Shown one piece after another: positions 44,194 to 53,242 of a stretch of 64,000 bases of DNA. The notes under the pieces were generated by a model that was not told the DNA's origin, ran no database searches, and worked only from the letters and a program-made list of their open reading frames with translations. Where the stretch lies: contig NZ_JARPUQ010000003.1 in assembly GCF_029537735.1 (NCBI RefSeq), positions 121,015 through 185,014 of the forward strand. The letters run 5' to 3'. Numbering within the stretch: position 1 is the first letter of the stretch; every line of letters starts with the position of its first letter. A program made the translations under genes and the position numbers. This DNA is from Robiginitalea aestuariiviva. GTDB taxonomy: Bacteria; Bacteroidota; Bacteroidia; Flavobacteriales; Flavobacteriaceae.

Positions 44194-44811
44194 CTATAAT
44201 TCAACTATCCTGAACTCAAGTGACATAAGATCTTCCATAAGTCGATGATATTCCTTTATTTCGATTTTAGCCAAATCAAGATCAATTGAGTCAAGTGACA
44301 CGGAATTTATTTCGGATCCTGTTAACAAGCGCCAATACTCGATATGAGTTTTTTTCAATTTGTCCAAAGGATCCTTGGCAGAATCGCCACATCTACGATT
44401 AACAATTTTTTCGAGCAGGGTTAAACGACCATCAAGGTTTTCAGTAGCTAATAAAAGCTGATCACGATCCATCCCTTTGATAGAACCAGATTCATTGATT
44501 TCTATAAATTTATCATGTATTGAATAAGCTTCATCCCTATAAGCTTCGATAGCTTGAAGAACTATGTTACTTACTTTATCAGACTTGTCGATAAAGTACT
44601 TTATAAAATAAGGTATTAAAAAGGCAAGTAATAACGTGGTCAAAACATCCAGGATGTCCGCCAATCCGAGCTCTTTATTGAAAGAAACAAAGGGCCAGTT
44701 CTTTACGCTAATACCAAGAACGAACGCTGAAACAATAAGCAAAAGTGATAAAAAAACCACCCATCTGACCTTTCTGCCTAAGTAAGCAAAAATCTTGTTT
44801 ATTGTCTTCAT
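44194..44811 (-). CDS. Membrane protein, third gene of ATPase/STAS-like set
   Basis: 205 residues. Two N-terminal membrane helices (VVFLSLLLIVSAFVLGISV and ILDVLTTLLLAFLIPYFIKYF), then a long helical cytoplasmic part. Its start overlaps the STAS-like gene by 4 bp. Could be an effector or membrane anchor for the other two proteins; family unknown to me. Confidence 0.65.
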   Translation of the reverse strand: MKTINKIFAYLGRKVRWVVFLSLLLIVSAFVLGISVKNWPFVSFNKELGLADILDVLTTLLLAFLIPYFIKYFIDKSDKVSNIVLQAIEAYRDEAYSIHDKFIEINESGSIKGMDRDQLLLATENLDGRLTLLEKIVNRRCGDSAKDPLDKLKKTHIEYWRLLTGSEINSVSLDSIDLDLAKIEIKEYHRLMEDLMSLEFRIVEL

Positions 44812-45149
44812 TGGAATTTTTGGGAAGCAGGATTCTTAATCTCAAAAACGATTTTATCAATACGGATGGGTCGCCTATCAGATTTGAATTTAAGGTGAGA
44901 GAGTACTTTATCGGAACCATATTCCAAGGACAGTTTACCGAAAGAACCTGACACAAAAGAAGAAGGATATCCGAAAACACCGTCAAGATCAATTAATATG
45001 CTGTAATCCTCAGCAATTGCCCTTTTAAATTTGGGCAACAATAGGGTATTGTAGAATTTTTCAGCTGAGTTATCCCCATCTGCTATTTCACGAGCGCCTG
45101 GATCTTCTGCAAATTCCTTTGCTATGATGATTGTGTCTTCTGTTTTCAT
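44808..45149 (-). CDS. STAS-like domain protein (DUF4325-type)
   Basis: 113 residues. The pattern YSILIDLDGVFGYPSSFVSGSFGKLSLEYG followed by a beta strand near the end fits the STAS-like DUF4325 family, often encoded next to GHKL ATPases. By analogy with anti-sigma factor antagonists it may be the partner of the upstream ATPase. It starts 1 bp after that gene ends. Confidence 0.7.
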   Translation of the reverse strand: MKTEDTIIIAKEFAEDPGAREIADGDNSAEKFYNTLLLPKFKRAIAEDYSILIDLDGVFGYPSSFVSGSFGKLSLEYGSDKVLSHLKFKSDRRPIRIDKIVFEIKNPASQKFQ

Positions 45150-45150
45150 A

Positions 45151-46167
45151 TTAATTAATTTTTACGCTCCAGTAATATAATGTTCCATAAAACTGATTGC
45201 TAAGTCGAATATGGGATTTCTTTCTTGTGTTGATCAGGATATCGTTACTTAAGATATGAAATTCCTCAAATAGGTCATCAAAGGATTGGTCGTAAATTTG
45301 AGGTATGCCCTTACCTCTGTTGGGCTGTAAAGTCCTTGATTTTATTTCTCCTTTGAGAAGTGGCCTTACCAAATCGGAATTATTTTTAATACTAAATAAT
45401 TCCATAAATTTCCTTTTGAAGTCCCTAACTGGGAGGCTCTCAAATACCCCAACACCTATATCAAGAAAGGTGTAATGAAGTAATTTTTTCTCAGGATCTT
45501 CGTATTGGTAAAGCCACCAATCATATTGATCAGGTTTTCCGGCGGAAGCATGATTATTTGTGTTTTGCATTGCCTCAATTAAAATCACATACATTGGTTC
45601 GAGTTCATCGATATACGTATAGTCTGTTTTTGAGATCAATCGCCTACAAATATTTTTGGCATCACTTGATTCAACTTTCTTATCCGAGCGTTTGTGTATT
45701 AGTTTGGCTCCCTTCGATCTACCGGAATCATAATCCAATATTGAAACATGATCAAAAAATCCCGACTGCCTGAACATCATTGCTATTGATGGATTCGAAG
45801 GTATGTTGCCCCGGGAGGACATACCATTTGTAAATTTATCACTTGCTATACATGCAGCTAGGGCTGCAATCGACTCGGGAGTCAAAGTTACTATTGAGGA
45901 TAGGTCAAACTCAACGTTATAGTTTCTCTGAAAATATTGATAGGCATGGTTGAAAGTTTGGAGTGTCCCTTCTGGATTCAGTATTAATGAAACTGTTTTT
46001 GGAAACTGAATCTTTTTCCACTTTCGTTTTCTCTTTTTGTGCCGACTACTTTTACCAAGGCTCTTTTCGGCTTTTCTTTGAAACTCTCGATGTGGATATA
46101 TAATCCGATTTGATTGAATTGGGTATACAGACTTATATGGCTTTTTCTTTTTGATGGCTGCGATTAT
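45151..46167 (-). CDS. GHKL-type ATPase with N-terminal STAS-like part; start unclear
   Basis: The C-terminal ATPase has an N-box (LIEAMQNTNNHAS), a G1 box (FLDIGVGVFES) and a G2-like box (NRGKGIPQIYD), as in histidine kinase-type ATPases without a phosphoacceptor. A TTG start at 45885 gives 244 residues, but the frame continues upstream to a stop at 46177-46179. The added sequence is protein-like: KPYKSVYPIQSNRIIYPHRE, a KRKRK patch, LILNPEGTL and a STAS-like segment running into VTLTPESIAALAA. No ATG/GTG/TTG begins that extension, so a rare start (ATA 46167, ATC 46164 or 46155) or a lost start is likely. First gene of a three-gene set. Confidence 0.65.
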   Translation of the reverse strand: MIAAIKKKKPYKSVYPIQSNRIIYPHREFQRKAEKSLGKSSRHKKRKRKWKKIQFPKTVSLILNPEGTLQTFNHAYQYFQRNYNVEFDLSSIVTLTPESIAALAACIASDKFTNGMSSRGNIPSNPSIAMMFRQSGFFDHVSILDYDSGRSKGAKLIHKRSDKKVESSDAKNICRRLISKTDYTYIDELEPMYVILIEAMQNTNNHASAGKPDQYDWWLYQYEDPEKKLLHYTFLDIGVGVFESLPVRDFKRKFMELFSIKNNSDLVRPLLKGEIKSRTLQPNRGKGIPQIYDQSFDDLFEEFHILSNDILINTRKKSHIRLSNQFYGTLYYWSVKIN

Positions 46168-46515
46168 CGTAACGAACTATTCAGGACTATTTAATACTCC
46201 CTATTTTCTGGACCATATTTCACAAATTGGGTATGTAAAACTGTAACCCCTCCTTAAAACCGGCCCAATATGAACTGGGAAGCACTCGAATCTAAAAGTA
46301 TTTATTACATTCTTTAAAAATAATATAAGTCATTAGAAAGGAAACCTATACGGTTGCCTTTTTGAAGATAATACCGTAAGATATTGTATATTAGAATAAT
46401 AAAAGTATAGTCGGAGTTTAATCCTTTCCATGATTTGACTAGTATGAGCAGGAAATACCCTATAAACTATATTCCGACATATGGTGAGGTTCTAATATAA
46501 TTCGGAACACCCATT
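46168..46515. repeat. Diverged copy of the ICE right end
   Basis: No gene. From about 46240 to 46410 the sequence follows the order of the true right end at 53060-53230: TGTAACCCCTCC versus TGTAACCTCTCC, ATATGAACTGG in both, a 12-bp-period repeat pair (degenerate here, 46340-46358), then ATATTGTATATTA and ATAAAAG in both. The 13-bp att core is absent. It looks like the decayed end of an earlier or related element. Confidence 0.65.
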
Positions 46516-47454
46516 TTACCCATCATTTTCGGCGGTATCATTTAATTTTAAGCTAAATCCACCAACAAAACGTATTGAGAATAAAAACTGAGTATCTGTT
46601 AATCCTTCAATGTCATTTCTACTGCCCCCACCAATCATAGGCATTGAAAACTCAGCAATGATATTGTTAAGCCTAAAGCCGAATGATGGCTCAATACCAC
46701 TGTAACTAGTATCGGTCGTTCCTAAAAATCTTGATCGCAGAGGGTCGTTGGTAGGAGAAGATATATCTCCGGCTAGTTCGCGAAATGTGTAATTAATGCC
46801 AAGTGTAACACTATACTTACGACGGTTATTATCATCACGTATCTTATCATTGGGAATAAACTCATGGAAAATTCCAAATCTCAAATTAATTGCAGAAGCA
46901 TTAATTCCAATAGTTTCATTATCGGCCTCGTAATTCCATAGGACATTAGATGCATTTACTCTAAAGTTCGCTCCACTGATCCATTTTGTAATCCAATTAC
47001 TTTTTTCCCAGTTTAATTCTGGATTAAAAAAGAGATTAGCATTTATAAATACCGATTGCTTGGAGCTTATCGGATTGAGAATATAGCTACCAAAGTCGCG
47101 TTTATTTGTGATTTCCCCCGCACTAGTTGTAACAGCTTTTAATGAATCTACACTGGAGGCAACATTAATGTATGCCTCCATATCAAGACTCTCAAAAAAG
47201 ATCCCATCTTGGTCATTTTTAAGATAGTATCGTTCGAATATCACCCCTAATCCAGCGGAACCTTGCAATTCTTCGTTCGCCTGATTTAAATTCCCTTGAA
47301 GATTAGCTGTTCCAACAAAATCAATAAAAAATTGATTTGGTCCATCTGTGGGTGGACTAAATAAAGCCTCTTGTGAATAAATTGAATCGAGTTGACTTAG
47401 ACTGATTAGGACAAACAGGAATGACACCCCACTTTGCATGTTTTTCATGATCAA
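46516..47454 (-). CDS. Outer-membrane beta-barrel-like protein
   Basis: 312 residues. Signal peptide (SFLFVLISLSQLDSIYSQ), then amphipathic beta-strand sequence ending in an aromatic-rich strand (FLFSIRFVGGFSLKL). Probably an outer-membrane barrel of unknown role. Transcribed away from the recombinase gene. Confidence 0.6.
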   Translation of the reverse strand: MIMKNMQSGVSFLFVLISLSQLDSIYSQEALFSPPTDGPNQFFIDFVGTANLQGNLNQANEELQGSAGLGVIFERYYLKNDQDGIFFESLDMEAYINVASSVDSLKAVTTSAGEITNKRDFGSYILNPISSKQSVFINANLFFNPELNWEKSNWITKWISGANFRVNASNVLWNYEADNETIGINASAINLRFGIFHEFIPNDKIRDDNNRRKYSVTLGINYTFRELAGDISSPTNDPLRSRFLGTTDTSYSGIEPSFGFRLNNIIAEFSMPMIGGGSRNDIEGLTDTQFLFSIRFVGGFSLKLNDTAENDG

Positions 47455-47699
47455 GGATTTTGACTGGTTTGTAAAAGGGGGAATGATTGAAATATATTAA
47501 GAAGTGAATTCTTTATATTATATGTAAACCATAGATTTTATAGGGTTTATTGTTAATAATAAGGCAAGTTCTTATAAGTATTCCTTAACCACCGTTATAC
47601 TAGACTTTTTTGATTCTCCGTGTTTACAACTTCTAAAAAGTTCATTTTGGCGTACTATATAAATAGTCTAGTTTATAACCATTATTTAAACTTTTCCGT

Positions 47700-48314
47700 A
47701 TGGTTTTCGGATATGCAAGGGTGAGTACTCAAGAGCAAAGTTTGGATCTTCAGCTTGATGCTTTATTGAAGGAAGGTATTGCCCAAAAGAATATTTATAC
47801 CGATAAAGTTTCCAGTACTAAAGAAGAGCGCAAAAGTCTTCAAAGGCTATTGAGCTATGTAAGAGACGGTGACACGATAGTGGTATGGAAACTCGACCGG
47901 TTAGCAAGGAGTTTGATTCATTTTACAAAGCTTATGACAGAACTCGAAGAAATAGGGGTAAAATTCAAAAGCATCACTGAGCCTTTCATTGATACGACTG
48001 AGAAATCTTCACACTCAGAATTCATAATCAACATTTTTGCTGCTTTAGCACAATTGGAAAGGGATATTATCATAGAGCGGACAAAAGCCGGTCTTGAATC
48101 GGCGAGGCGACGTGGAAAAGTATTGGGAGCACCGAAAGGTATTAGCAAGAAGAATCAACAGAAGGCCATACTCTGTGAAGAATATTTCAAAGAGGGAAAA
48201 CTTACAGTTTTTGAAATCTGTGAACGGCTTGAAATTTCTAGAGCATCTTACTACAAGTATTTAAGGCATAGAGGCCTTTCAGGAGAAATAAGGGCTTATA
48301 ACAACCAAGCATAA
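47700..48314 (+). CDS. Serine recombinase (resolvase/invertase family)
   Basis: 204 residues. Catalytic N-terminal domain with FGYARVSTQEQSLDLQ (Ser9), WKLDRLARSL and AALAQLERDIIIERTKAGL. A C-terminal helix-turn-helix has FEICERLEISRASYYKYL. It could resolve or invert a local DNA segment; no transposase or inverted repeat pair was found beside it. The next gene follows after 4 bp. Confidence 0.93.
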   Translation: MVFGYARVSTQEQSLDLQLDALLKEGIAQKNIYTDKVSSTKEERKSLQRLLSYVRDGDTIVVWKLDRLARSLIHFTKLMTELEEIGVKFKSITEPFIDTTEKSSHSEFIINIFAALAQLERDIIIERTKAGLESARRRGKVLGAPKGISKKNQQKAILCEEYFKEGKLTVFEICERLEISRASYYKYLRHRGLSGEIRAYNNQA

Positions 48315-48318
48315 TCTT

Positions 48319-50283
48319 ATGCAAGAACCTGATCTAAAAAGGGTTGTCTTTTATTCCAAAGAGGACATAATGGGACCGACTCACCTAAAAAGAGGCGAAA
48401 GTATACTAAAATCCAAGGTCGAGAATGCACAACTTGATATTAATGATTTCTTAGAACGCTACCAAATCAAGAAATACCTCGACAATGGACTATATCTCAA
48501 TTCCTGGACTCCTTCAGAAATATTAGATTATAAGTCCGAAGCAGATGAATATCTGATTAAAATCGGAGAGTATTTTTCTGGAATAAATAGCGGAAATATT
48601 CAAGCATTATATCGGCAAATACCACACGAGTATATTAGCTCCTTTTGGGAAATAATCAATAATCATAAGGTCTATAAAAGAATTTCGAATGATAAAATAG
48701 ATGCAATTCTACGAGACAGTCCGTTCTTAATCAATACCCTCTTAGAAAATAAAGGTATAGTCGACTACTACGATACGACTATACGTGCATTTTTACTTAA
48801 ATACGATAAGTCTGCTGAAATCTTACTTGCAAAATATGAGATAAAGCATGACCGTGAGATTGGTCAAAAATTACTACCAAAAAGCTTAACTCTGGAGGAT
48901 AAGGAACATATTATATTGGGATATCTCGATTCAGACGATGCAAATCTAAATTATGTAGGATTGATTCCTAATGTGAAGCATCAAAGCAATTTTCAACTTT
49001 CCCCTAAGACAAGACTGAAAGCAGAGCTTTTGAACAGAAAACTAACGGAAAAGCTATTTCAAAATCAAAGTGGGTTAAGATTTGGTGTGTCAGTGTCATT
49101 TTCTGAGGAAGCAACTAAGATCATCGAAGGTTTTGTTGATGACAACCATATAGCAAACTATCGCTATAGCGTTACATTCATTAGAGAGAATAGAGAAACA
49201 TACAGGCTTTTTAAAAATTTCAACTACCTATTTGATTTTATTGACGAACAAGGTAGAATAACGTTAGTAAGTAAGAGGTCTCGTCTAGGAGTACTTGAGA
49301 GAGTGATGGGTGTTCGCTCTAAGAACGAATATGTTAAAGGCACATCATTTCTGCTTTCGGAAATGACCTCCCAAGCGCAATTAGCAGGTTATGATAAAGT
49401 ATTAGATGAGATTGATGTTCCTCTATTAAGAGTACTTCGAGACATCTTTACTTTAGAATTTCAAACCAAATACAATTTCCCAAATAACGCCAGATTCTCA
49501 GTTCCATCGGCTAATAATTCATCATTCGAGAAGATTAAACTATTGGCCCCAGAATTCGAAGCCAGTTTGAAACAATTCAAATTGTTTGTTGAGGATGGTG
49601 AAATTGATTTCGATCTACTAAGGATTTCCTCATTACCGGTAGCACTTAAAGACATTCCCAGTTTAAACGAATCAAAGTATATTTATTTAAACGAAGAAAA
49701 TCATAAGGTTAATCAGTACACATCTTTGCTTTTTTCAGATCAGACCCTTCTAGCTTACGTGGATCCTCATAAGGAGAAACATTATAGAAACCTATGTGAT
49801 CTTCTCGTCAATGAAGAAGTAAATTATGAAAATTATGAAGATTATAATAAACCTCGAATCGACTTTTTAATAAATGAGGGTTTGTTAGCTCTGGATGAGG
49901 ACGAGAATATTTTGATAAAGGATTTTCACAGATTAATGATATTAAAGGACCTCTATGAAAATGAATTTGGTTCATTTCATCATTATCCAAAATTGTTTCA
50001 AATCGAGGTAAATAAGATGATTGAAGAGAACTTAATATTTAAGGAGAACACTTTATTCTCCAGAACAGAACAGTCTTATTTCAACTATTATTTGAATAAA
50101 TCAGAGTTTACAAATAGTCTAGATTTAAGAAATAGCTATCTACATGGCACCCATGGTAGAGCTGAAAATGATGAAGTGCACCAAAACGTATATTTCATGT
50201 ATTTGAAACTAGTTGTATTGGCTTTTTTAAAGATTGATGATGATTTGTTCATATACAATCGGTTTACTGAAGAAAGTGCCTAG
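48319..50283 (+). CDS. Large unknown protein with HEPN-like C-terminus
   Basis: 654 residues, no membrane segments. Near residue 602 it has LRNSYLHGTHGR, the R-N-x3-H pattern of HEPN ribonuclease toxins, within a helical C-terminus (NVYFMYLKLVVLAFLKI). The rest is unrecognised. Coupled (4-bp gap) to the serine recombinase. HEPN proteins act in abortive infection and toxin systems, so a defence role is possible, but the motif is short. Confidence 0.6.
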   Translation: MQEPDLKRVVFYSKEDIMGPTHLKRGESILKSKVENAQLDINDFLERYQIKKYLDNGLYLNSWTPSEILDYKSEADEYLIKIGEYFSGINSGNIQALYRQIPHEYISSFWEIINNHKVYKRISNDKIDAILRDSPFLINTLLENKGIVDYYDTTIRAFLLKYDKSAEILLAKYEIKHDREIGQKLLPKSLTLEDKEHIILGYLDSDDANLNYVGLIPNVKHQSNFQLSPKTRLKAELLNRKLTEKLFQNQSGLRFGVSVSFSEEATKIIEGFVDDNHIANYRYSVTFIRENRETYRLFKNFNYLFDFIDEQGRITLVSKRSRLGVLERVMGVRSKNEYVKGTSFLLSEMTSQAQLAGYDKVLDEIDVPLLRVLRDIFTLEFQTKYNFPNNARFSVPSANNSSFEKIKLLAPEFEASLKQFKLFVEDGEIDFDLLRISSLPVALKDIPSLNESKYIYLNEENHKVNQYTSLLFSDQTLLAYVDPHKEKHYRNLCDLLVNEEVNYENYEDYNKPRIDFLINEGLLALDEDENILIKDFHRLMILKDLYENEFGSFHHYPKLFQIEVNKMIEENLIFKENTLFSRTEQSYFNYYLNKSEFTNSLDLRNSYLHGTHGRAENDEVHQNVYFMYLKLVVLAFLKIDDDLFIYNRFTEESA

Positions 50284-50328
50284 CATGTTAAATATACAAC
50301 TAATTACTACTCAAAAATTCTATGATAA

Positions 50329-50739
50329 TTGAATTCAATTAATAGGAATGAAGTACTAGATAGAATACTAGGTCTTCTGATGTACAGGGATGTGCCCGTT
50401 TTTGAAAATTTATTGATTGATAGAATGGGAGACGTTACAATGTCGACATTATTTCAACTGATGCCAGACTTTGAATTGGAAGATTGGATGATTATATCTT
50501 TTCAAGAAGAACTGATCCACAAAGGTTTTGTGATAGCAGATACAGAAGGTAATCTGAAAATTACCGAAGATGGTAAAGAATTTAAAAGAAAAGGTGGGTA
50601 TGCTAAGGTAGACTTAAGAGAACAACAGGAATCAATGATTCGTGAAAAAACCATAGAGGGATTTAGGTACGGGGAATGGGGATTCTACATAGCAATTATT
50701 GCTACCATCATTTCGCTGGTCTCCTTATTCTTAAAATAG
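50329..50739 (+). CDS. Small protein with C-terminal membrane helix
   Basis: 136 residues from TTG 50329 (no in-frame ATG near the start). The middle (ISFQEELIHKGFVIADTEGN, KITEDGKEFKRKGG) resembles a winged-helix domain; the C-terminus is one membrane helix (FYIAIIATIISLVSLFL). Lies 45 bp after the HEPN-like gene and may belong to the same system. Confidence 0.55.
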   Translation: MNSINRNEVLDRILGLLMYRDVPVFENLLIDRMGDVTMSTLFQLMPDFELEDWMIISFQEELIHKGFVIADTEGNLKITEDGKEFKRKGGYAKVDLREQQESMIREKTIEGFRYGEWGFYIAIIATIISLVSLFLK

Positions 50740-50863
50740 AAGTCAATGAGATTAAGGTGGTAGTAATAACGCCTAATAGAATACAATTAAATGATTGCCT
50801 ATATATGGGGTATAGTGCATTATGAACTGTATACATATGTTATCGGTAATTAGACCAATTTAG

Positions 50864-52195
50864 ATGCCTAGGACAATTCAAAAGGTTAGAAAAATTCAAA
50901 AAGGTAACTACACATATGTGTATTACAAAAACTTTGACCTTACAGAGAAGGGAATGGGTTTGGCAAATGCTTATGAAAAAAATACCAGCACAAGAAAATT
51001 AAGGACAGAGACACTCGGCTGTAAAATTGACAAGACGAACAAGAAAATTTCTATTTTCCCTCCAAGTGGTTTTCCGATTGACGAAATTAAGGTTATTGGT
51101 ACTTCCTCGCTAAGTAAAATTAAGGGAATCTACAACACTACTGGATTGTTTTACAAAGGATTCGGAGACATAATAGAAAGCATAATTAATCAATTCGAAA
51201 ATTTAGAATCTTTCACTCTTGACTATAGGAAATCTGCAAAATCTAGTATTGCAACAAGAAATGGAAATTATTATTTAACTCTAAGCCAGAAAGATTATAA
51301 CTATAGTAATGGTCTGTTTGTAGCAGAAAAACAAGTATCGACACAAAACTCTAAATCTGAAATATTTCGATATCTAAAAAAAAAGTTGCCTGAATTAACA
51401 GTGGATGATGCAGTTACTTCAAAGATAGTTTCGAAAGAATTCCGAAATCTCATTTTCCAAGAAACAATTGACGAATTGAGTGACAAAGAAGCTCACGATT
51501 TGATGTTCCAATTGTACGAAAAGTACTTGAGTGAGTCAGAAACAAAAATTGACATTTTCAAACAGACAGACACTTACAAACTTGAATACATATTAAAAGA
51601 ATATGAAGAACATTTGTCAAAGCACAACAAAGACGAATTAAAATGGCAAGATTTTTTAGAGACTAACTTTCATTTAATATTCCCAGGATATAAGTACGTC
51701 ATAAGGGAAGTAGATACAATTTTTGAAGCAATTGACTTAGAAGCGGAGAGCAGACCTGTTGACTTTATTGCAATTGACATTTATAATAATGTAGAGCTTA
51801 TCGAGATTAAAACTCCTAATGCAAATGTTATCTCTACAAATAAAGACCATAACAACTATTATTTGCTGAATAATTGCTCAAAAGCTTGTGTTCAACTAGA
51901 AAAATATTTAATGTGTATTGAAAACAATAAGGAAAAAGTTGAGAAGCTTATAAGAAGAAAAATTGGCAATAAATATGGTGTACTTCAGAAGGATATAAAT
52001 CTTTTGATAACAAAACCCAAAGCTCGACTGATAATCGGCGAGATTAAATCAATCTTAAGAAATAAGTCAAGACACGAAGATTTACAGCTTCAGAGACATA
52101 GTTTTAAAAATATAGAAATTGTAATGTTTGATGAGATTTTAAATAGTCTTATCGAGATCAACAATGAATTAAAAAGTAAAAGAAAAACCCGATAA
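50864..52195 (+). CDS. Shedu-like defence nuclease (DUF4263)
   Basis: 443 residues. The C-terminal domain has WQDFLETNFHLIFPGYKYVI then PVDFIAID and VELIEIKTPN (about residues 295-320), the D...ExK core of a PD-(D/E)XK nuclease arranged as in DUF4263/SduA of the Shedu anti-phage system. The N-terminal half (1-230) is not recognised and may sense infection. Stand-alone gene, as Shedu usually is. Confidence 0.8.
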   Translation: MPRTIQKVRKIQKGNYTYVYYKNFDLTEKGMGLANAYEKNTSTRKLRTETLGCKIDKTNKKISIFPPSGFPIDEIKVIGTSSLSKIKGIYNTTGLFYKGFGDIIESIINQFENLESFTLDYRKSAKSSIATRNGNYYLTLSQKDYNYSNGLFVAEKQVSTQNSKSEIFRYLKKKLPELTVDDAVTSKIVSKEFRNLIFQETIDELSDKEAHDLMFQLYEKYLSESETKIDIFKQTDTYKLEYILKEYEEHLSKHNKDELKWQDFLETNFHLIFPGYKYVIREVDTIFEAIDLEAESRPVDFIAIDIYNNVELIEIKTPNANVISTNKDHNNYYLLNNCSKACVQLEKYLMCIENNKEKVEKLIRRKIGNKYGVLQKDINLLITKPKARLIIGEIKSILRNKSRHEDLQLQRHSFKNIEIVMFDEILNSLIEINNELKSKRKTR

Positions 52196-52271
52196 CAAGG
52201 TAAATGAAATCATAGCCGCCAATCGGCTGGCTACGCTTCATATACAAACCGTTAAAAAGTTCAAATAAAGG

Positions 52272-52904
52272 ATGACAGAAGAAAAGTTCTTTTACTCTCT
52301 TCTTAGGGAAACCGACACAATTTTTAAGCAATCCCCCATATATAGTTTTCAGAAGGAGAGAGGTTTCAATTGGAATTATGCTATTTGCGAAACCCCAATT
52401 CAGAAATATAAGGCCTTACTTTTCGGATTGAATTGGGGCGGTGACGACATAGATACCCAATCAGAATATCCCAGATCAGATAAAGCCAATCGCAACTGGA
52501 ATTTCATGTCAACGAGTAGAAAGTATTTCACCAAATATTTGAATATTGAGAACGAAAACGAATTAAATTATTCAAACCTTTGCTTTTTCCGGACACCAAC
52601 AACCAAACCGCTTACAGACAAGGACTGGTCCTTATCATTACCATTGTTCGAAAAATATGTCGACTACATCAAGCCTAGGGTTGCCATTTTAATGGGAACC
52701 ACAGGTGTAAATGTTCTAATGAGGCACGAAGCGTTAGTAAATTTGGAAAGATTTGAAAAATCAACTAATGGCAGGAGAAGTTTTGCATACCGCGGTAGAC
52801 TCTTTAACAGGTATAAATTTTACTGCGTTCCACACCCGCAGTCTAGAATCAATTCAAAGGTTCGGGAACAATTATGGTCAGATATTACTGATCACAAAGT
52901 TTAA
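52272..52904 (+). CDS. Uracil-DNA glycosylase-fold protein
   Basis: 210 residues. ALLFGLNWGGDD near residue 49 matches the first UDG motif (GxNPG-like), YIKPRVAILMGTTGVN near 136 the central strand, and CVPHPQSRI near 190 the H-P motif. Uracil-DNA glycosylase-superfamily relatives occur in repair and anti-phage systems; catalytic ability is not clear because the first motif has WGG instead of PG. Confidence 0.65.
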   Translation: MTEEKFFYSLLRETDTIFKQSPIYSFQKERGFNWNYAICETPIQKYKALLFGLNWGGDDIDTQSEYPRSDKANRNWNFMSTSRKYFTKYLNIENENELNYSNLCFFRTPTTKPLTDKDWSLSLPLFEKYVDYIKPRVAILMGTTGVNVLMRHEALVNLERFEKSTNGRRSFAYRGRLFNRYKFYCVPHPQSRINSKVREQLWSDITDHKV

Positions 52905-52911
52905 TTAAAGG

Positions 52912-53052
52912 ATGAAAAAGAATAAAATAATTAAAGGCACTATTCAATTCTCGGAACTAAATCAGTCATTAAATTTTGAGCCTGATGATGAAACAATTAG
53001 AATATTGGAGAAATTTTTAAATTCCTTGGAGAATCCTACTGAAGAAGACTAA
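52912..53052 (+). CDS. Small acidic protein (46 residues)
   Basis: ATG at 52912, 7 bp after the UDG-fold gene; it ends LENPTEED. Contains GTIQFSELNQSLNFEPDDET. Likely co-translated with the upstream gene; function unknown. The spacing and protein-like sequence support it as real. Confidence 0.5.
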   Translation: MKKNKIIKGTIQFSELNQSLNFEPDDETIRILEKFLNSLENPTEED

Positions 53053-53242
53053 TAAGCCTAATTGTAACCTCTCCTGGAAGTCGGACAGATATGAACTGGA
53101 AAGTTTCCGATTTGAATAGTGGTTATTTTAGCATTATTTCCATTCATTTATTAGTAATTTAAAGGTTACCAATTCGGTTACCTCTTCAATAAAAATTTCA
53201 TAATATATTGTATATTACTAATATAAAAGACATTTCGAAGTT
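53053..53242 (+). repeat. ICE right end with arm-type repeats
   Basis: Non-coding. Contains TGTAACCTCTCC, ATATGAACTGG, two GGTTACC units 12 bp apart (53164-53170 and 53176-53182, spacer AATTC), then ATATTGTATATTA and ATAAAAG just before the att core. The left end has three such units. These are probably integrase arm sites. Confidence 0.7.
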
